Origin: Halodesulfovibrio sp. MK-HDV
GTDB lineage: Bacteria; Desulfobacterota; Desulfovibrionia; Desulfovibrionales; Desulfovibrionaceae
DNA length: 64,000 nt
Direction of reading: 5' to 3'
Assembly: GCF_009914765.1 (NCBI RefSeq)
Contig: NZ_WYDS01000006.1
Coordinates: 1-64,000 of the forward strand
Shown one piece after another: positions 1-8,716 of the stretch. Both the position numbers and the translations under genes were made by a program. A model generated the notes under the pieces. The model had not been told where the DNA came from and searched no databases. It saw only the letters and a program-made list of their open reading frames with translations. Every line of letters begins with the position of its first letter. Position 1 is the first letter of the stretch.

Positions 1-126
1 AAAGGTTAGAATGGAAAGCATTTTAACGTAAGAATAATTGGTTACCACATGGAATAACAACGAGTAACCGCGAATTTTGACTACGCAAATATGTCACCAT
101 GAATCCTCCCAAAGCACATACCCATA
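1..126. other. Gene-free left edge with one tiny ORF
   Basis: No gene is recognisable. On the minus strand a 25-codon ORF (ATG at 100, stop at 23) follows a good ribosome binding site (GGGAGGATTC), beginning MVTYLRSQNSRLL. It matches nothing I know and may be chance. The stretch continues rightwards into a palindromic repeat and the marC terminator. Confidence 0.3.
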
Positions 127-238
127 AAAGGGGTTAAGGGGCGAGCCCCTTGCGGGTGCAGGGCAGAGCCCTTGCCCGTCGGAGACCCGCCAGAGGCGTA
201 TTCGCCTACCCGTCGGAGATAAAAAAGCGCCGCAGGCC
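127..238 (-). repeat. Dispersed palindromic repeat, double-hairpin subfamily
   Basis: Two GC-rich hairpins (AAGGGGC..GCCCCTT and AGGGC..GCCCT) are followed by the boxes CGTCGGAGAC, CGCCAGAGGC and AGCGCCGCAGGC. The same order of boxes recurs at 51098-51200, and the GTCGGAGAC and CCAGAGGC boxes are shared with the main repeat family of this window. Orientation is given by analogy with the other copies. It lies just downstream of the marC 3' end, beyond that gene's terminator. Confidence 0.65.
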
Positions 239-250
239 TAAGCAAACAAA

Positions 251-281
251 AAAAGCCAGAACAAGTGTTCTGGCTTTTTGA
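251..281 (-). terminator. Terminator of the MarC-family gene
   Basis: AAAGCCAGAAC and GTTCTGGCTTT form a perfect stem with a 4-base loop, with T-rich flanks on both strands. It sits 23 bases past the stop of the minus-strand MarC-family gene. Confidence 0.85.
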
Positions 282-303
282 TTATTTTGTGATATGGAAC
301 AGG

Positions 304-924
304 CTAGAATAAGAAATTTTTAATACCTGTGAACATAATCTGTGCAGAGAGCGCGGAGAGGATGAGCCCGCTGATTTTACTCATGATTGAGAGCCCGATG
401 GTTCCGATAAGACGCTGAATCTGCGGAGCCACATAGAGCAGGCAACCTACGGAAAGGATAGCAGCGAGGAGCCCACAGCTACTTGCAATGCGCGTTGTGG
501 TATCTGTGATCTGTGCACCCATAATGAGCAGGGTACCGATGGTTGCTGGGCCGATAACAACAGGGATAGCGAGCGGAACAACGCTGATGTCGCCGTCTTC
601 GTCGATATCGTCAGGGTTTTTAATAGGCTTTTTGGTGCCTTGAATGAGGTGTACGGCAGAGATGAACAGGAGTGCGCCTGCACCAATTCGGAATGCGTCG
701 AGCGTAATACCGAAGATCGCAAACAGGGTGTTCCCAAAATAGAACAGCGTGAACGCTGCGACGATAACAGCAAAAGTTGTGCGTATTGCTGTGTGGCGTT
801 GTTTTTCTTTTGGCATATCAACAGTGAGTGCCAAGAACATACTGATCACGAAGAACGGGGTCAAAATGAAGAAAAAGCGTATGTAGGTTTCAGTAAAGGT
901 ATTGAAGATCATGGAAGTTGACAT
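304..924 (-). CDS. MarC family integral membrane protein
   Basis: A 206-residue inner-membrane protein of the MarC/UPF0056 family, whose role is unknown (the early link to multiple antibiotic resistance was not upheld for E. coli MarC). About six hydrophobic segments are visible, and the family's half-helix signature appears as PLAIPVVIGPATIGTLL near residues 118-134. I chose the ATG at 924 (MSTSMIFNTF): it has a GCAGGG ribosome site and matches the family's usual length of about 200, whereas the open frame runs 59 codons further upstream through basic, non-membrane sequence. An acidic stretch DDIDEDGD lies in the central loop. It is divergent from the lut operon, with 175 bases between the two starts. 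Confidence 0.85.
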   Translation of the reverse strand: MSTSMIFNTFTETYIRFFFILTPFFVISMFLALTVDMPKEKQRHTAIRTTFAVIVAAFTLFYFGNTLFAIFGITLDAFRIGAGALLFISAVHLIQGTKKPIKNPDDIDEDGDISVVPLAIPVVIGPATIGTLLIMGAQITDTTTRIASSCGLLAAILSVGCLLYVAPQIQRLIGTIGLSIMSKISGLILSALSAQIMFTGIKNFLF

Positions 925-1099
925 GGTTTTCCCTGCTATAAAAGACAATATCGTTGCTGGATGGTACGTTAAAAAATGTTTTGAAGTGCAAAGTGTGAGG
1001 ACGCTTTTATGCCTGTTCGTGCAACTAATCAAGCGTTTTTTTTTAAGTGAAAAAATATAGCGTTTACAGTCAATTAAGCTCGTGAGCAAAGGGTGGAAC

Positions 1100-1852
1100 A
1101 TGAAGAAAGTTAACGCGGCGAAGACTCCGGTATATTTCTTTGGAACTTGTCTTGCGGATATGATGTACGCAGACTCTGCAATGGCAGCAATCCGGCTTAT
1201 AGAACGGGAAGGCTATGAGGTTGTGTACCCCATGGAACAGAGTTGCTGTGGGCAGCCTGCATATAACTCGGGATTCCCGGAAGAAGCGAAAGATGTTGCG
1301 TGGAAGCAGGTGCAGATTTTTGCGAAACATGACTATCCGATTGTTGTGCCGTCCGGTTCCTGTGCGGGCATGATGAAGGTGCATTACCCGAAACTATTCA
1401 AAGATTCGCCCGATCTTTTCATAGTGAAGCGCTTTAGTGAAAGAGTGGTTGAGTTGACCACATTCTTACACCAGCACGCGAATGCACAATATGAGGACAA
1501 GGGCGCGCCGATTAAGGCAACGTGGCATTCTTCATGTCATGCAATGCGGGAAGCAAACTGTGTAGCCGATTCCAAGGCATTGCTGATGCAGCTGGGCAAT
1601 GTTGAGCTGATTGAACTGGAACGCGAACGGGAATGTTGCGGCTTTGGCGGCACGTTCTCGATTAAACAACCGGAGATCTCCGGTGCCATGGTTTCGGACA
1701 AGGTTGCGGATGTTGTTGCAACTGGTGCTTCTGTGGTGCTGAGTGGTGACTGTGGATGTTTGCTGAATATTACAGGGCATATGGAAAAAGAAAAAATCGA
1801 TGTAAAAGGCCAGCATATAGCGGAATTTATCTGGGAGCGTATCAATGGCTAG
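1100..1852 (+). CDS. lutA: Lactate utilization protein LutA (LldE), Fe-S oxidoreductase subunit
   Basis: First subunit of the LutABC (LldEFG) iron-sulfur lactate oxidation complex, which feeds lactate electrons into the cell and yields pyruvate; lactate is a main growth substrate of sulfate reducers. Two cysteine-rich CCG domains are seen: an N-terminal one with SCCGQP and PSGSCAGM, and a C-terminal one with SSCH, ECCGFGG and SGDCGC. The frame opens with GTG at 1082, but AAAGGGTGG five bases before the ATG at 1100 makes the latter the likely start, giving 250 residues, normal for the family. It overlaps lutB by 8 bases, so the operon is translationally coupled. Confidence 0.93.
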   Translation: MKKVNAAKTPVYFFGTCLADMMYADSAMAAIRLIEREGYEVVYPMEQSCCGQPAYNSGFPEEAKDVAWKQVQIFAKHDYPIVVPSGSCAGMMKVHYPKLFKDSPDLFIVKRFSERVVELTTFLHQHANAQYEDKGAPIKATWHSSCHAMREANCVADSKALLMQLGNVELIELERERECCGFGGTFSIKQPEISGAMVSDKVADVVATGASVVLSGDCGCLLNITGHMEKEKIDVKGQHIAEFIWERING

Positions 1853-3275
1853 TAACGAGAAGTTCAATTTTGCGCAAAACGTGGCAGAGGCACTGGCGGA
1901 CAGCCAGCTACGAGCGAACTTCCGTTTCGCTACGGATACACTTATCCAGCGGCGCGGCACTGTCTTCGCAACGCCGGAAGAGACGGAGTACTTGCGCGAC
2001 GTAGGTAGCGCTATGAAAAAAGATGTGCTGGCGAACCTGCCGGATCTGCTGGAACGGTTCGAAGCACAGTGTATTAAGAACGGTATAATCGTGCATTGGG
2101 CAGAGACTGCTAAAGACGCCAACGAGCTTATTCTTTCTATTCTTGATGACCATTCGGCACAGAAGATCGTTAAGGGTAAATCCATGGCGTCGGAAGAAAT
2201 TCACCTCAACTCTTATCTGGAAAAGCACGATAAGGAAGTTGTTGAAACAGATTTTGGTGAATTTATTATCCAGCTGTGCAACGAGCCTCCGTCACATATT
2301 ATTGTGCCTGCTGTGCATAAGAACAGAAAGCAGATTGCAGAGGTGCTGGCTGAGCACGTGGAAGGCATGGAGTACACGGAAGACGTGGACGTGATGCTGG
2401 AAAATGTGCGCAGTACGTTGCGTGAGCATTTTAAAACAGCGGACGCTGGTATTTCCGGCGTTAACTTTGGCATTGTAGAGACAGGAACCCTGTGCCTTGT
2501 AGAAAACGAAGGCAACGGGCGTATGTGTACAACCGTACCGCCCCTGCATATTGCATTAATGGGTATTGAAAAGCTTATTGAGAACGTGGAAGATATTCCT
2601 GCAATCTACAGGCTGCTGTGTGGCTCCGCTACAGGGCAGCGCGTTACTACCTATTTTAATATGATCTCAGGTCCCCGTATGGAAGGTGAACGTGATGGTC
2701 CGAAGGAAGTGCATCTTGTATTGCTAGATAACGGTCGCTCAAGGATTATGAACGATCCGCAGCTTGGCGATGTGCTTAAATGCATCCGTTGCGGAACCTG
2801 TTTGAATCACTGTCCTGTGTTTACCCGTATTGGCGGCCATGCCTATGGTTCTACATATCCGGGGCCTATTGGTGAGATTCTTGTGCCGCAGCTTGAAGGA
2901 TTGAATCCTAAAGGCGCTATTGCAACGGCATCCTCTCTTTGTGACGCTTGTTCCGAGGCGTGTCCGGTACGTATTCCGATTCCTGAAATTATCCGCCGTA
3001 TGCGTGACGAAAGTTACGGTAACGGCGAACATGCAAGTGTTGCAGGGAACGGCTACAAAAAGAGTTGTATCGAAAGTATGGTTTGGCGCAGTTGGCGTAT
3101 GTCGCAGACCTGCCCGACAATGAATAAAGTTATGCTGAAAGGGCTTGCGCTGTTCGGCAAGTGGATTCCGGCTGTTGGGCCGTTGAAGTCATGGATGAGT
3201 GTGCGCAGTAAGCCTACGTTCGGGAAGAATAGTCTGAAAGACTTAGTGAAGAAAGAGGGGGTGCGTCATGAGTAG
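1845..3275 (+). CDS. lutB: Lactate utilization iron-sulfur protein LutB (LldF)
   Basis: Second subunit of the LutABC complex, 476 residues, a normal length. The N-terminal two thirds is a LUD (lactate utilization) domain; then come two 4Fe-4S ferredoxin-type motifs, CIRCGTCLNHCPVF at about residues 313-326 and CDACSEACPVRIP at about 366-378, followed by a C-terminal tail with another conserved Cys region. It should carry electrons between the LutA CCG domains and an acceptor; the acceptor is not encoded nearby. The ATG lies inside the end of lutA (8-base overlap) with GGGAGCG upstream as ribosome site, and the gene overlaps lutC by 8 bases. No lactate permease or regulator is adjacent. Confidence 0.95.
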   Translation: MASNEKFNFAQNVAEALADSQLRANFRFATDTLIQRRGTVFATPEETEYLRDVGSAMKKDVLANLPDLLERFEAQCIKNGIIVHWAETAKDANELILSILDDHSAQKIVKGKSMASEEIHLNSYLEKHDKEVVETDFGEFIIQLCNEPPSHIIVPAVHKNRKQIAEVLAEHVEGMEYTEDVDVMLENVRSTLREHFKTADAGISGVNFGIVETGTLCLVENEGNGRMCTTVPPLHIALMGIEKLIENVEDIPAIYRLLCGSATGQRVTTYFNMISGPRMEGERDGPKEVHLVLLDNGRSRIMNDPQLGDVLKCIRCGTCLNHCPVFTRIGGHAYGSTYPGPIGEILVPQLEGLNPKGAIATASSLCDACSEACPVRIPIPEIIRRMRDESYGNGEHASVAGNGYKKSCIESMVWRSWRMSQTCPTMNKVMLKGLALFGKWIPAVGPLKSWMSVRSKPTFGKNSLKDLVKKEGVRHE

Positions 3276-3933
3276 TAGTACAGAAAGCAGAGAACGCATC
3301 TTGGGTCGCTTATACAACGCGCAGCAGTATGGACGCGATGCCTATATTCCGCAAAAAAAAGTGTGGAACATTAAGAATCGTTCCAAAGAAGAAAATATTG
3401 CAGAATTCACAGAACGCATGAGCGCTGTCCGGACAGAAGTTTTTCGCGCCAAAGGAGCAGCTTGGGTGGCTGAGCTGCAAAAGCTGGTGGAAGAACGCGG
3501 GCAAAAGACTTTGCTATATGCTCCGGCTACTCCTACAGGGAAGGCTTTGGCAGAGAACTGGAAAAAGAAGAGTTCTTGCAAGCTGGTAACGTGGGAAGGC
3601 TCTATTGAAGAGTACAAGGATGAGCTGTTTGCCTGTGATGGAGCTGTCACCGGATGCCTTGGCGGCATTGCGGAATCCGCAGCTGTTATCCTGTGGCCTA
3701 CAATCGACGAACCGCGTCTTATGTCTATTGTTCCTCCGCTGCATGTTGTGGTGGTGGAAGCAAGCAAGATATATACGTCGTTTCAGGATGCCATTAAAAA
3801 ATTAAAATGGAATGCGGCAATTCCTACGAACGCCTTACTTATTTCAGGTCCTTCCAAGACCGCAGATATTGAGTTGATTCTCCAGTTCGGTGTGCACGGG
3901 CCTACCGACTTGATGGTATTCATCACAGAATAG
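3268..3933 (+). CDS. lutC: Lactate utilization protein LutC (LldG)
   Basis: Third subunit of the lactate oxidation complex, 221 residues, a single LUD domain related to the N-terminal part of LutB. Family features seen: acidic GAVTGCLGGIAESA region in the centre, then PPLHVVVV and a C-terminal GPSKTADIELILQFGVHGP, close to the signature that ends LUD proteins. Start ATG at 3268 overlaps the lutB stop by 8 bases and is preceded by GAGGGGG. It ends the operon; a strong terminator follows about 100 bases downstream. Confidence 0.93.
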   Translation: MSSSTESRERILGRLYNAQQYGRDAYIPQKKVWNIKNRSKEENIAEFTERMSAVRTEVFRAKGAAWVAELQKLVEERGQKTLLYAPATPTGKALAENWKKKSSCKLVTWEGSIEEYKDELFACDGAVTGCLGGIAESAAVILWPTIDEPRLMSIVPPLHVVVVEASKIYTSFQDAIKKLKWNAAIPTNALLISGPSKTADIELILQFGVHGPTDLMVFITE

Positions 3934-4030
3934 CAATACAGGTAATGGTTGCACTGAACAGTGCTACCTAATCTGGTAGAAAAACTTTGTAAGCAATCGT
4001 AAGTAATCAACACATTCCAGAATGAACCAA

Positions 4031-4079
4031 AAGCCAAACCCTCACAGCAAGTTACATTGCACAGGGTTTGGCTTTTTTT
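4031..4079 (+). terminator. Terminator of the lutABC operon
   Basis: AAGCCAAACCCT and AGGGTTTGGCTT pair perfectly over 12 bases with a 20-base loop, followed by a run of seven T. The rest of the gap from 3934 to 4374 holds no convincing gene; a 77-codon frame starting at 4022 runs through this hairpin and is probably chance. Confidence 0.9.
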
Positions 4080-4374
4080 GTGTCATATTGGAGCAACCAC
4101 ACATGGAATTCTCGATAAAGGTACTGATCATCGTGTGTTGCAGGCGTCAGGAGGGTGTAAAGGGTATGTCAGTTAAGTTTCACTTGCAGGCTTTACAAGA
4201 AGTAGACTGCAAGGGTATTCTAACTCCACGGTTTGGTGTGATAGGGAAAAATTAACCGTCCCTGAACATCAACCGTGTTCTTTTTTTTCTCGTCAAAATT
4301 ATGACAGTCTTATTAGATACTCAGTAATATCATTTTGTTAGAACTTTTTCGATATCGAACAGAGAGGGGAACCA

Positions 4375-4638
4375 GTGTACTACCGGCATTTCAAAGGAAA
4401 GTTCTATCAGACTGTTTCAGAAGCGCTCGATACCACAACAGAGGAAGTAGTTGTTATCTATCGAACGCTCTACGCAAGTGATTATGCATGGTTTACGCGA
4501 CCAGCAGCGGAATTTTTTGGGGAAAAAGAGTTGGCAGACGGAACACGTGTGAAGCGGTTTGCACCAATAGAGAAAGATCAGTTGCCGAACGATGTGCAGG
4601 AATATTTGATGACACACCCTGTACAGAGCTTTCAATAA
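4375..4638 (+). CDS. DUF1653 domain protein
   Basis: A complete 87-residue DUF1653 protein. The family signature is clear: YYRHFKGKFYQTVSEAL, then TTEEVVVIYRTLYASDY and WFTRP, ending in a segment of the FAPIEKDQ type. The domain is small, beta-rich and of unknown function, found alone or fused to other domains in many bacteria. The start is GTG at 4375, nine bases after AGAGAGGGGA; no ATG fits the domain start better. It stands alone, between the lut operon and a membrane protein gene. Confidence 0.88.
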   Translation: MYYRHFKGKFYQTVSEALDTTTEEVVVIYRTLYASDYAWFTRPAAEFFGEKELADGTRVKRFAPIEKDQLPNDVQEYLMTHPVQSFQ

Positions 4639-4797
4639 CGCGTTGTAATCTTTGTTTCACCTATAAAAATCAGGGCATTGAACTGCGCAGAAAGTTTTTT
4701 TTTCTTTTTACATGCTTGAAAAAAACAGTTCAGTCCTGTAGCAAGTCCTAGACTGTATAGAAATCAGCACTTGTTGCTGCAGGAGGAAGATAGGATA

Positions 4798-5604
4798 ATG
4801 AGCGAAACCGAAAACGATACCCAAAAAAAGAGCACGCCTTCTTTTGCGGCCGGCAGTTTGGGAGCCGTCCTCAATGAGAAAGAAAAAAAGTCTCTTCTTA
4901 CATACATTGCACTCGGTATCATTATTGTTGAATGCGTAGTGACAGTAGTTGCTATTCTTCATGGTGTTACTAATCTGCACCCGACAGCTGAAGGGAATAT
5001 GGAGTACCTTTTCCCTTGGAAAGCGTACCTTGTAGCTGTATTGCTCGCTCCAATTGCAGTTATGTTCATCATCCAGATTATCGGAATGGGATTCAACCGC
5101 TTTATCAACGGTGATCCTGTTATGAACGAAATCGACAATGAACATATTCCTGAAAAAATGCGAAACTGGATCCATCTTGTCAATGGCATGCCCACAACAA
5201 TCCTCCTCGCAGGGTTCTTGTTCGTGGGTATGATCCTGTTTAATATGGATATTATTATCGATTTTGTTTTAAAGCTTGGACAAGCTGCGGCGGAACTCGC
5301 CATATGGATCAGTGTAGGGCTAGTCGTTGCATGGATCACAAGCTATGTCTGTAAAATGTACTTTATGTACCGCACCCGCCGAGTCGCTGAAGAATACGCG
5401 TTTAGACGCGAAGTTCTTGAACGTACCGGCATCGCAATCATTGATCAAAAAACTGCAATCACATCCGATGGCAGAATGCTGATCGCTGATGCAACTCTTG
5501 ATGGTAAACGTCCTATCGATATCAGCCCCGAAAATGCTATCGAAGGTGGAACTGTCGTTGAGCCAAAATCTCTCCCGCCATCTCAGGCGGACAAGTTGTT
5601 ATAG
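4798..5604 (+). CDS. Membrane protein of unknown function (four TM segments)
   Basis: Not recognised. A 268-residue protein with a soluble, charged N-terminus (about 40 residues), four hydrophobic segments at roughly residues 40-63, 80-104, 137-160 and 167-188, and a soluble C-terminal domain of about 75 residues that includes AITSDGRMLIADATLDGKRP and ends in a proline-rich tail. The ATG at 4798 is preceded by AGGAGGAAGA and gives the best start; the open frame begins nine codons upstream. It is followed by a terminator and is monocistronic. The C-terminal domain is probably cytoplasmic, but topology is inference. Confidence 0.75.
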   Translation: MSETENDTQKKSTPSFAAGSLGAVLNEKEKKSLLTYIALGIIIVECVVTVVAILHGVTNLHPTAEGNMEYLFPWKAYLVAVLLAPIAVMFIIQIIGMGFNRFINGDPVMNEIDNEHIPEKMRNWIHLVNGMPTTILLAGFLFVGMILFNMDIIIDFVLKLGQAAAELAIWISVGLVVAWITSYVCKMYFMYRTRRVAEEYAFRREVLERTGIAIIDQKTAITSDGRMLIADATLDGKRPIDISPENAIEGGTVVEPKSLPPSQADKLL

Positions 5605-5621
5605 CAACACGAATGCAAAAA

Positions 5622-5656
5622 AAAGCCCCCGCATGCAGCGGGGGCTTTTTTTTTTG
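5622..5656 (+). terminator. Strong Rho-independent terminator
   Basis: AAGCCCCCGC and GCGGGGGCTT with a 4-base loop, then a run of nine T. It ends the preceding membrane protein gene. Confidence 0.93.
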
Positions 5657-5675
5657 CTTTTTATTTTTTTGTTTT

Positions 5676-5796
5676 GCCTCCGGCGGCTTAAGAACCCTGT
5701 TACACTGTCGCTTTCTGTAATCTCTCGTACCTCGAGAACAGCTACCGCTTTGGAAAAGGGCTTCTTAAGAATCTCCTAAAACTTTTAGTTGCGAGG
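5676..5796 (+). repeat. Dispersed composite repeat, copy with loop insert
   Basis: Order of boxes: GCCTCCGGCGG, then the stem CTTAAGAACCC / GGGCTTCTTAAG, then TCTCCTAAAACTTTTA and GCGAGG. In this copy about 50 extra bases (from TGTTACACTGTCGC to AGCTACCGCTTTGG) sit in the hairpin loop. The copy at 37265-37396 carries the same insert with two or three differences, while the copy at 8118-8186 lacks it. It follows the terminator of the preceding gene. Confidence 0.85.
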
Positions 5797-5902
5797 TAAG
5801 CACGTTTTTAATGTTGTTTTGCGGCTGAGGCTTTGGTTGTTGGAAAGATATATATTGTAATAAGAGCCTATTACAAATTGCTATGGACGAATGTAATGCC
5901 AA

Positions 5903-6298
5903 CTAGCGCTTCCGATACTTTCTATACGCTTGCAGCGCTGCGGCGAGAGAGCCTACAAGCGCGCTGGAGCCTTGAATCAGGTCATTTCCTGTAAGTCCGC
6001 CTTGGCTTGGTGAGATTTCGATAACAGAGAGAAGGCCAAGCCCCACGAGCGGTATCCAAAAGCAACAAAGAACGAAAGCTGTAATGAGCTTTGCTCTGGG
6101 TATGAGCCGTGTAGCCACATATACGAGCACAAAGCCCCCGACGAGCGGGGCGAAGATTCTGTCATAGTAGAATGTTCCGGCTAGATGCACACTCATCATT
6201 CGGAAAATGAAGCCGAATGAGATCATGATTGCGAAGAAAAGGGGTACAAGTAGCAGCCAGCGAACCCATTCTGGAATTTTTTGATACGATTCAAACAT
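5903..6298 (-). CDS. Small membrane protein of unknown function
   Basis: Not recognised. 131 residues with four hydrophobic stretches (about residues 13-33, 46-62, 69-90 and 105-120) and a basic C-terminus, AYRKYRKR. A ribosome site, CCGAGAGAAAT, directly precedes the ATG at 6298. It is convergent with nothing and divergent from katA, with 294 bases between the starts. Composition and hydrophobic pattern support a real inner-membrane protein; no function can be assigned. Confidence 0.7.
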   Translation of the reverse strand: MFESYQKIPEWVRWLLLVPLFFAIMISFGFIFRMMSVHLAGTFYYDRIFAPLVGGFVLVYVATRLIPRAKLITAFVLCCFWIPLVGLGLLSVIEISPSQGGLTGNDLIQGSSALVGSLAAALQAYRKYRKR

Positions 6299-6333
6299 AT
6301 TTCTCTCGGCATTGCAGATGACTACAACGAAAG

Positions 6334-6348
6334 TTATAATAATAAAAT
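6334..6348. promoter_or_regulatory. Weak PerR-box-like site
   Basis: TTATAATAATAAAAT matches the Fur-family PerR box (TTATAATnATTATAA) at 11 of 14 informative positions. It lies between the divergent membrane protein gene and katA, about 245 bases before katA. AT-rich gaps produce such matches by chance, so this is only a candidate. Confidence 0.22.
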
Positions 6349-6592
6349 CGAAATGTTGTGGCTGGTGTGAAGTGTATATGTTTTAAAAAAGTCCAGAGGC
6401 AGTGCGGAGAAAATACGCCACTCTAGGTAGAGAATATGCCTGTGGCAGCAGTTTCAGCAATTCTTATTTCCTTGCTCTTGTCGGTTTATCAATGGTGTCA
6501 CAAAGTAGATGTAGTAGATTTATCTCAATCCGTGCGTAGGGCTTTTATGTAATCAAATAAAATAGCACAATAAGATAGAGAGGAATCTTGGT

Positions 6593-8158
6593 ATGGCCAA
6601 AAAAGATACAATGAAAACAGCCTTTGGACGTCCTGTCGGGAACGATTTGAATTCATTGACTGCTGGCGAACGCGGGCCTGTATTGATGCAGGATGTGCAT
6701 CTTTTGGAAAAACTTGGACATTTTGACCGTGAACGCATTCCAGAAAGGGTTGTGCACGCTAAAGGCGCTGGCGCGTATGGCTATTTTGAAGTGACAGCAG
6801 ACGTTACCAAGTACACAAAGGCAGCTTTTTTGTCCTCTGTGGGTAAAAAGACAGATGTCTTTGCCCGTTTCTCCACCGTTGGTGGCGAGAAGGGTAGTGC
6901 TGATGCAGAACGCGATCCACGCGGTTTTGCGTTAAAATTCTACACGGAAGAAGGCAACTACGACATGACAGGCAACAACACGCCTGTGTTTTTTATCCGT
7001 GATCCACTAAAATTTCCTGACTTCATTCATACCCAAAAGCGCGATCCTGCAACAAACCTGAAAAGCGCAACCATGGCGTGGGATTTCTGGTCACTTACGC
7101 CGGAATCTATCCATCAGGTAACGATTCTGTTCTCAGACAGGGGAACACCAGCCACCTTCCGTAACATGAACGGTTACTCCAGCCACACATTCAAGTGGTA
7201 CAACGATAAGGATGAATATTTCTGGGTGCAATACCATTTCAAAACTGACCAAGGCATTAAAAACTTTACCGGTGCCGAGGCTAAGGAAATGTGCGGGAAA
7301 GACCCCGACCATGCAACCCGTGATCTTTATGAATCTATCGCAAATGGCGATTTCCCGTCATGGACGCTAGAAATGCAGATTCTTACTCCTGAGCAAGCAG
7401 AGGTGTTTGAGTGGGATATTTTTGATATCACAAAAATTTGGCCGCACAGCCAAGTGCCGCCGATTACCGTCGGCAAGCTTGTGCTTAATCGCAATCCTGA
7501 GAACTATTTTGCAGAAGTTGAGCAGGCAGCCTTCAACCCAAGCAGTCTTGTGCCCGGAATCGGCGTATCTCCGGACAAAATGCTTCAAGGGCGTCTCTTC
7601 TCCTACCACGACACGCATCTGCATCGTCTAGGCACAAACTATCATCTTATCCCTGTGAACCAGCCTAAGCATTCACCGCAGTTGAATCAGCAGCGTGACG
7701 GTGCCATGCGGGTAGACGATAACGGACTGGGCAGACCGAATTATTGGCCGAATAGTTTTAGCCCAATCGCACCTGAAGGAAAAAATGAAGAGCCGGATAT
7801 TCCATTGGAAGGTGCCGGTTCCCGATACGAATTTGCACACAAGAATGATGACTTCGTACAAGCCGGAAATCTCTATCGTGAAGTTATGACAGATGCAGAC
7901 CGCAACAGTCTCATAACCAACCTAGTAGGGCATATGGCAGACGTACCGCTTCGCATTAAGCTACGCCAGTGTGCCATCTTCTATCTGGCAGACAAGGATT
8001 ACGGCGAACGTGTCGCGAAAGGGCTTAAGCTTGATCTAGAGCATGTTCGCAAGCTCGCAGGCATGACGCAAGAACAGCGCGTGGCTGAGACTGCAACTTG
8101 TAGCAAACTTGTTTTTTGCCTCCGGCGGCTTAAGAACCCTTTAAAAAGGGCTTCTTAA
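6593..8158 (+). CDS. katA: Catalase KatA (monofunctional haem catalase)
   Basis: Small-subunit clade haem catalase, dismuting hydrogen peroxide to water and oxygen; in an anaerobe it protects against air exposure. Catalytic distal His is in VVHAKGAGAYG, the distal Asn in the GNNTPVFFIRD region, and the proximal haem-ligand Tyr in RLFSYHDTHLHRLGTNY. Start ATG at 6593 has GAGAGGA upstream. Length is 521 residues. The last 14 residues or so (from VFCLRRLKNP to the stop) are encoded by the 5' half of a dispersed palindromic repeat at 8118-8186, which also provides the stop codon. The enzyme core is complete before that point, so activity is expected. No regulator gene is adjacent. Confidence 0.96.
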   Translation: MAKKDTMKTAFGRPVGNDLNSLTAGERGPVLMQDVHLLEKLGHFDRERIPERVVHAKGAGAYGYFEVTADVTKYTKAAFLSSVGKKTDVFARFSTVGGEKGSADAERDPRGFALKFYTEEGNYDMTGNNTPVFFIRDPLKFPDFIHTQKRDPATNLKSATMAWDFWSLTPESIHQVTILFSDRGTPATFRNMNGYSSHTFKWYNDKDEYFWVQYHFKTDQGIKNFTGAEAKEMCGKDPDHATRDLYESIANGDFPSWTLEMQILTPEQAEVFEWDIFDITKIWPHSQVPPITVGKLVLNRNPENYFAEVEQAAFNPSSLVPGIGVSPDKMLQGRLFSYHDTHLHRLGTNYHLIPVNQPKHSPQLNQQRDGAMRVDDNGLGRPNYWPNSFSPIAPEGKNEEPDIPLEGAGSRYEFAHKNDDFVQAGNLYREVMTDADRNSLITNLVGHMADVPLRIKLRQCAIFYLADKDYGERVAKGLKLDLEHVRKLAGMTQEQRVAETATCSKLVFCLRRLKNPLKRAS

Positions 8159-8186
8159 GAATCTCCTAAACTTTTCATTTGCGAGG
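8118..8186 (+). repeat. Dispersed composite repeat overlapping the katA 3' end
   Basis: Shortest copy of the family: GCCTCCGGCGG, stem CTTAAGAACCC / GGGCTTCTTAAG with almost no loop, ATCTCCTAAACTTTT, then GCGAGG. The katA stop (TAA at 8156-8158) lies in the right arm of the hairpin. After it come the CTCGCGGCTT box and the terminator at 8242, the same order as at 16 kb and 30 kb. Confidence 0.88.
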
Positions 8187-8241
8187 TCTTTCTTTATTTA
8201 AGCTTGCCTCGCGGCTTTCCACCCCATTACCTTTCCATTAA

Positions 8242-8275
8242 AAGGGCTGTCCTGACTATAGGGGCAGCCTTTTTT
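8242..8275 (+). terminator. Terminator of katA, part of the composite repeat
   Basis: AAGGGCTGTCC and GGGGCAGCCTT pair with one mismatch, followed by six T. The same GGCTGTCC-type terminator follows repeat copies at 16209 and 29929. Confidence 0.85.
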
Positions 8276-8362
8276 GATATCCTGACTCTACGGAGTAACA
8301 TTTCTTTATTGTTCTTTAGAGTTAGTGATCGCATGACGGGGTTTTCTATCTGTTTGGTATAG

Positions 8363-8529
8363 TTGACATAGATTTAGTCGAGGTGTAGCACCTTTAATCT
8401 TACCAATAATAAGAGAGGTTTTTTTGAATAGAAGAATGGATCTTGTGAAACTGGTTGTTAGCGCGAGCCGCAATCAGTAATGTTTTTTAGGATGTGGTTC
8501 ACATGATGTGAATTACGCGTCCTGTTTTT
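8363..8529 (+). other. Promoter-like and terminator-like signals in a gene-free gap
   Basis: Between the katA terminator and the next gene (8276-8716) no protein gene is evident. TTGACA at 8363-8368 with a poor -10 (TAGCAC, spacing 17) is followed at 8489-8523 by an imperfect hairpin whose core is the 15-base palindrome TTCACATGATGTGAA, then GTTTTTG. This could be a small transcript of about 130 bases, or a terminator alone. A second weak hairpin (ACTGTCC / GGACAGT) lies at 8566-8583. Confidence 0.3.
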
Positions 8530-8716
8530 GATAGCGATTTGTTTCGCTCATTACTGACACTGTCCTTGTTTGGACAGTTTTGTCGTTCTCGTCTGGCAAC
8601 CACTATTTTGCGTATAATATCGGGATAATATAGCAACCATGTTGCGCGTATTGTCTATTCATATTTGTAAGTCGTCGTACCGGCTATACAATGTTATTGC
8701 ACACAGGAGTGGACCA

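Noticed and set aside
4022-4255. 77-codon frame after lutC
   Set aside because: It runs straight through the lut terminator hairpin and has no recognisable pattern.
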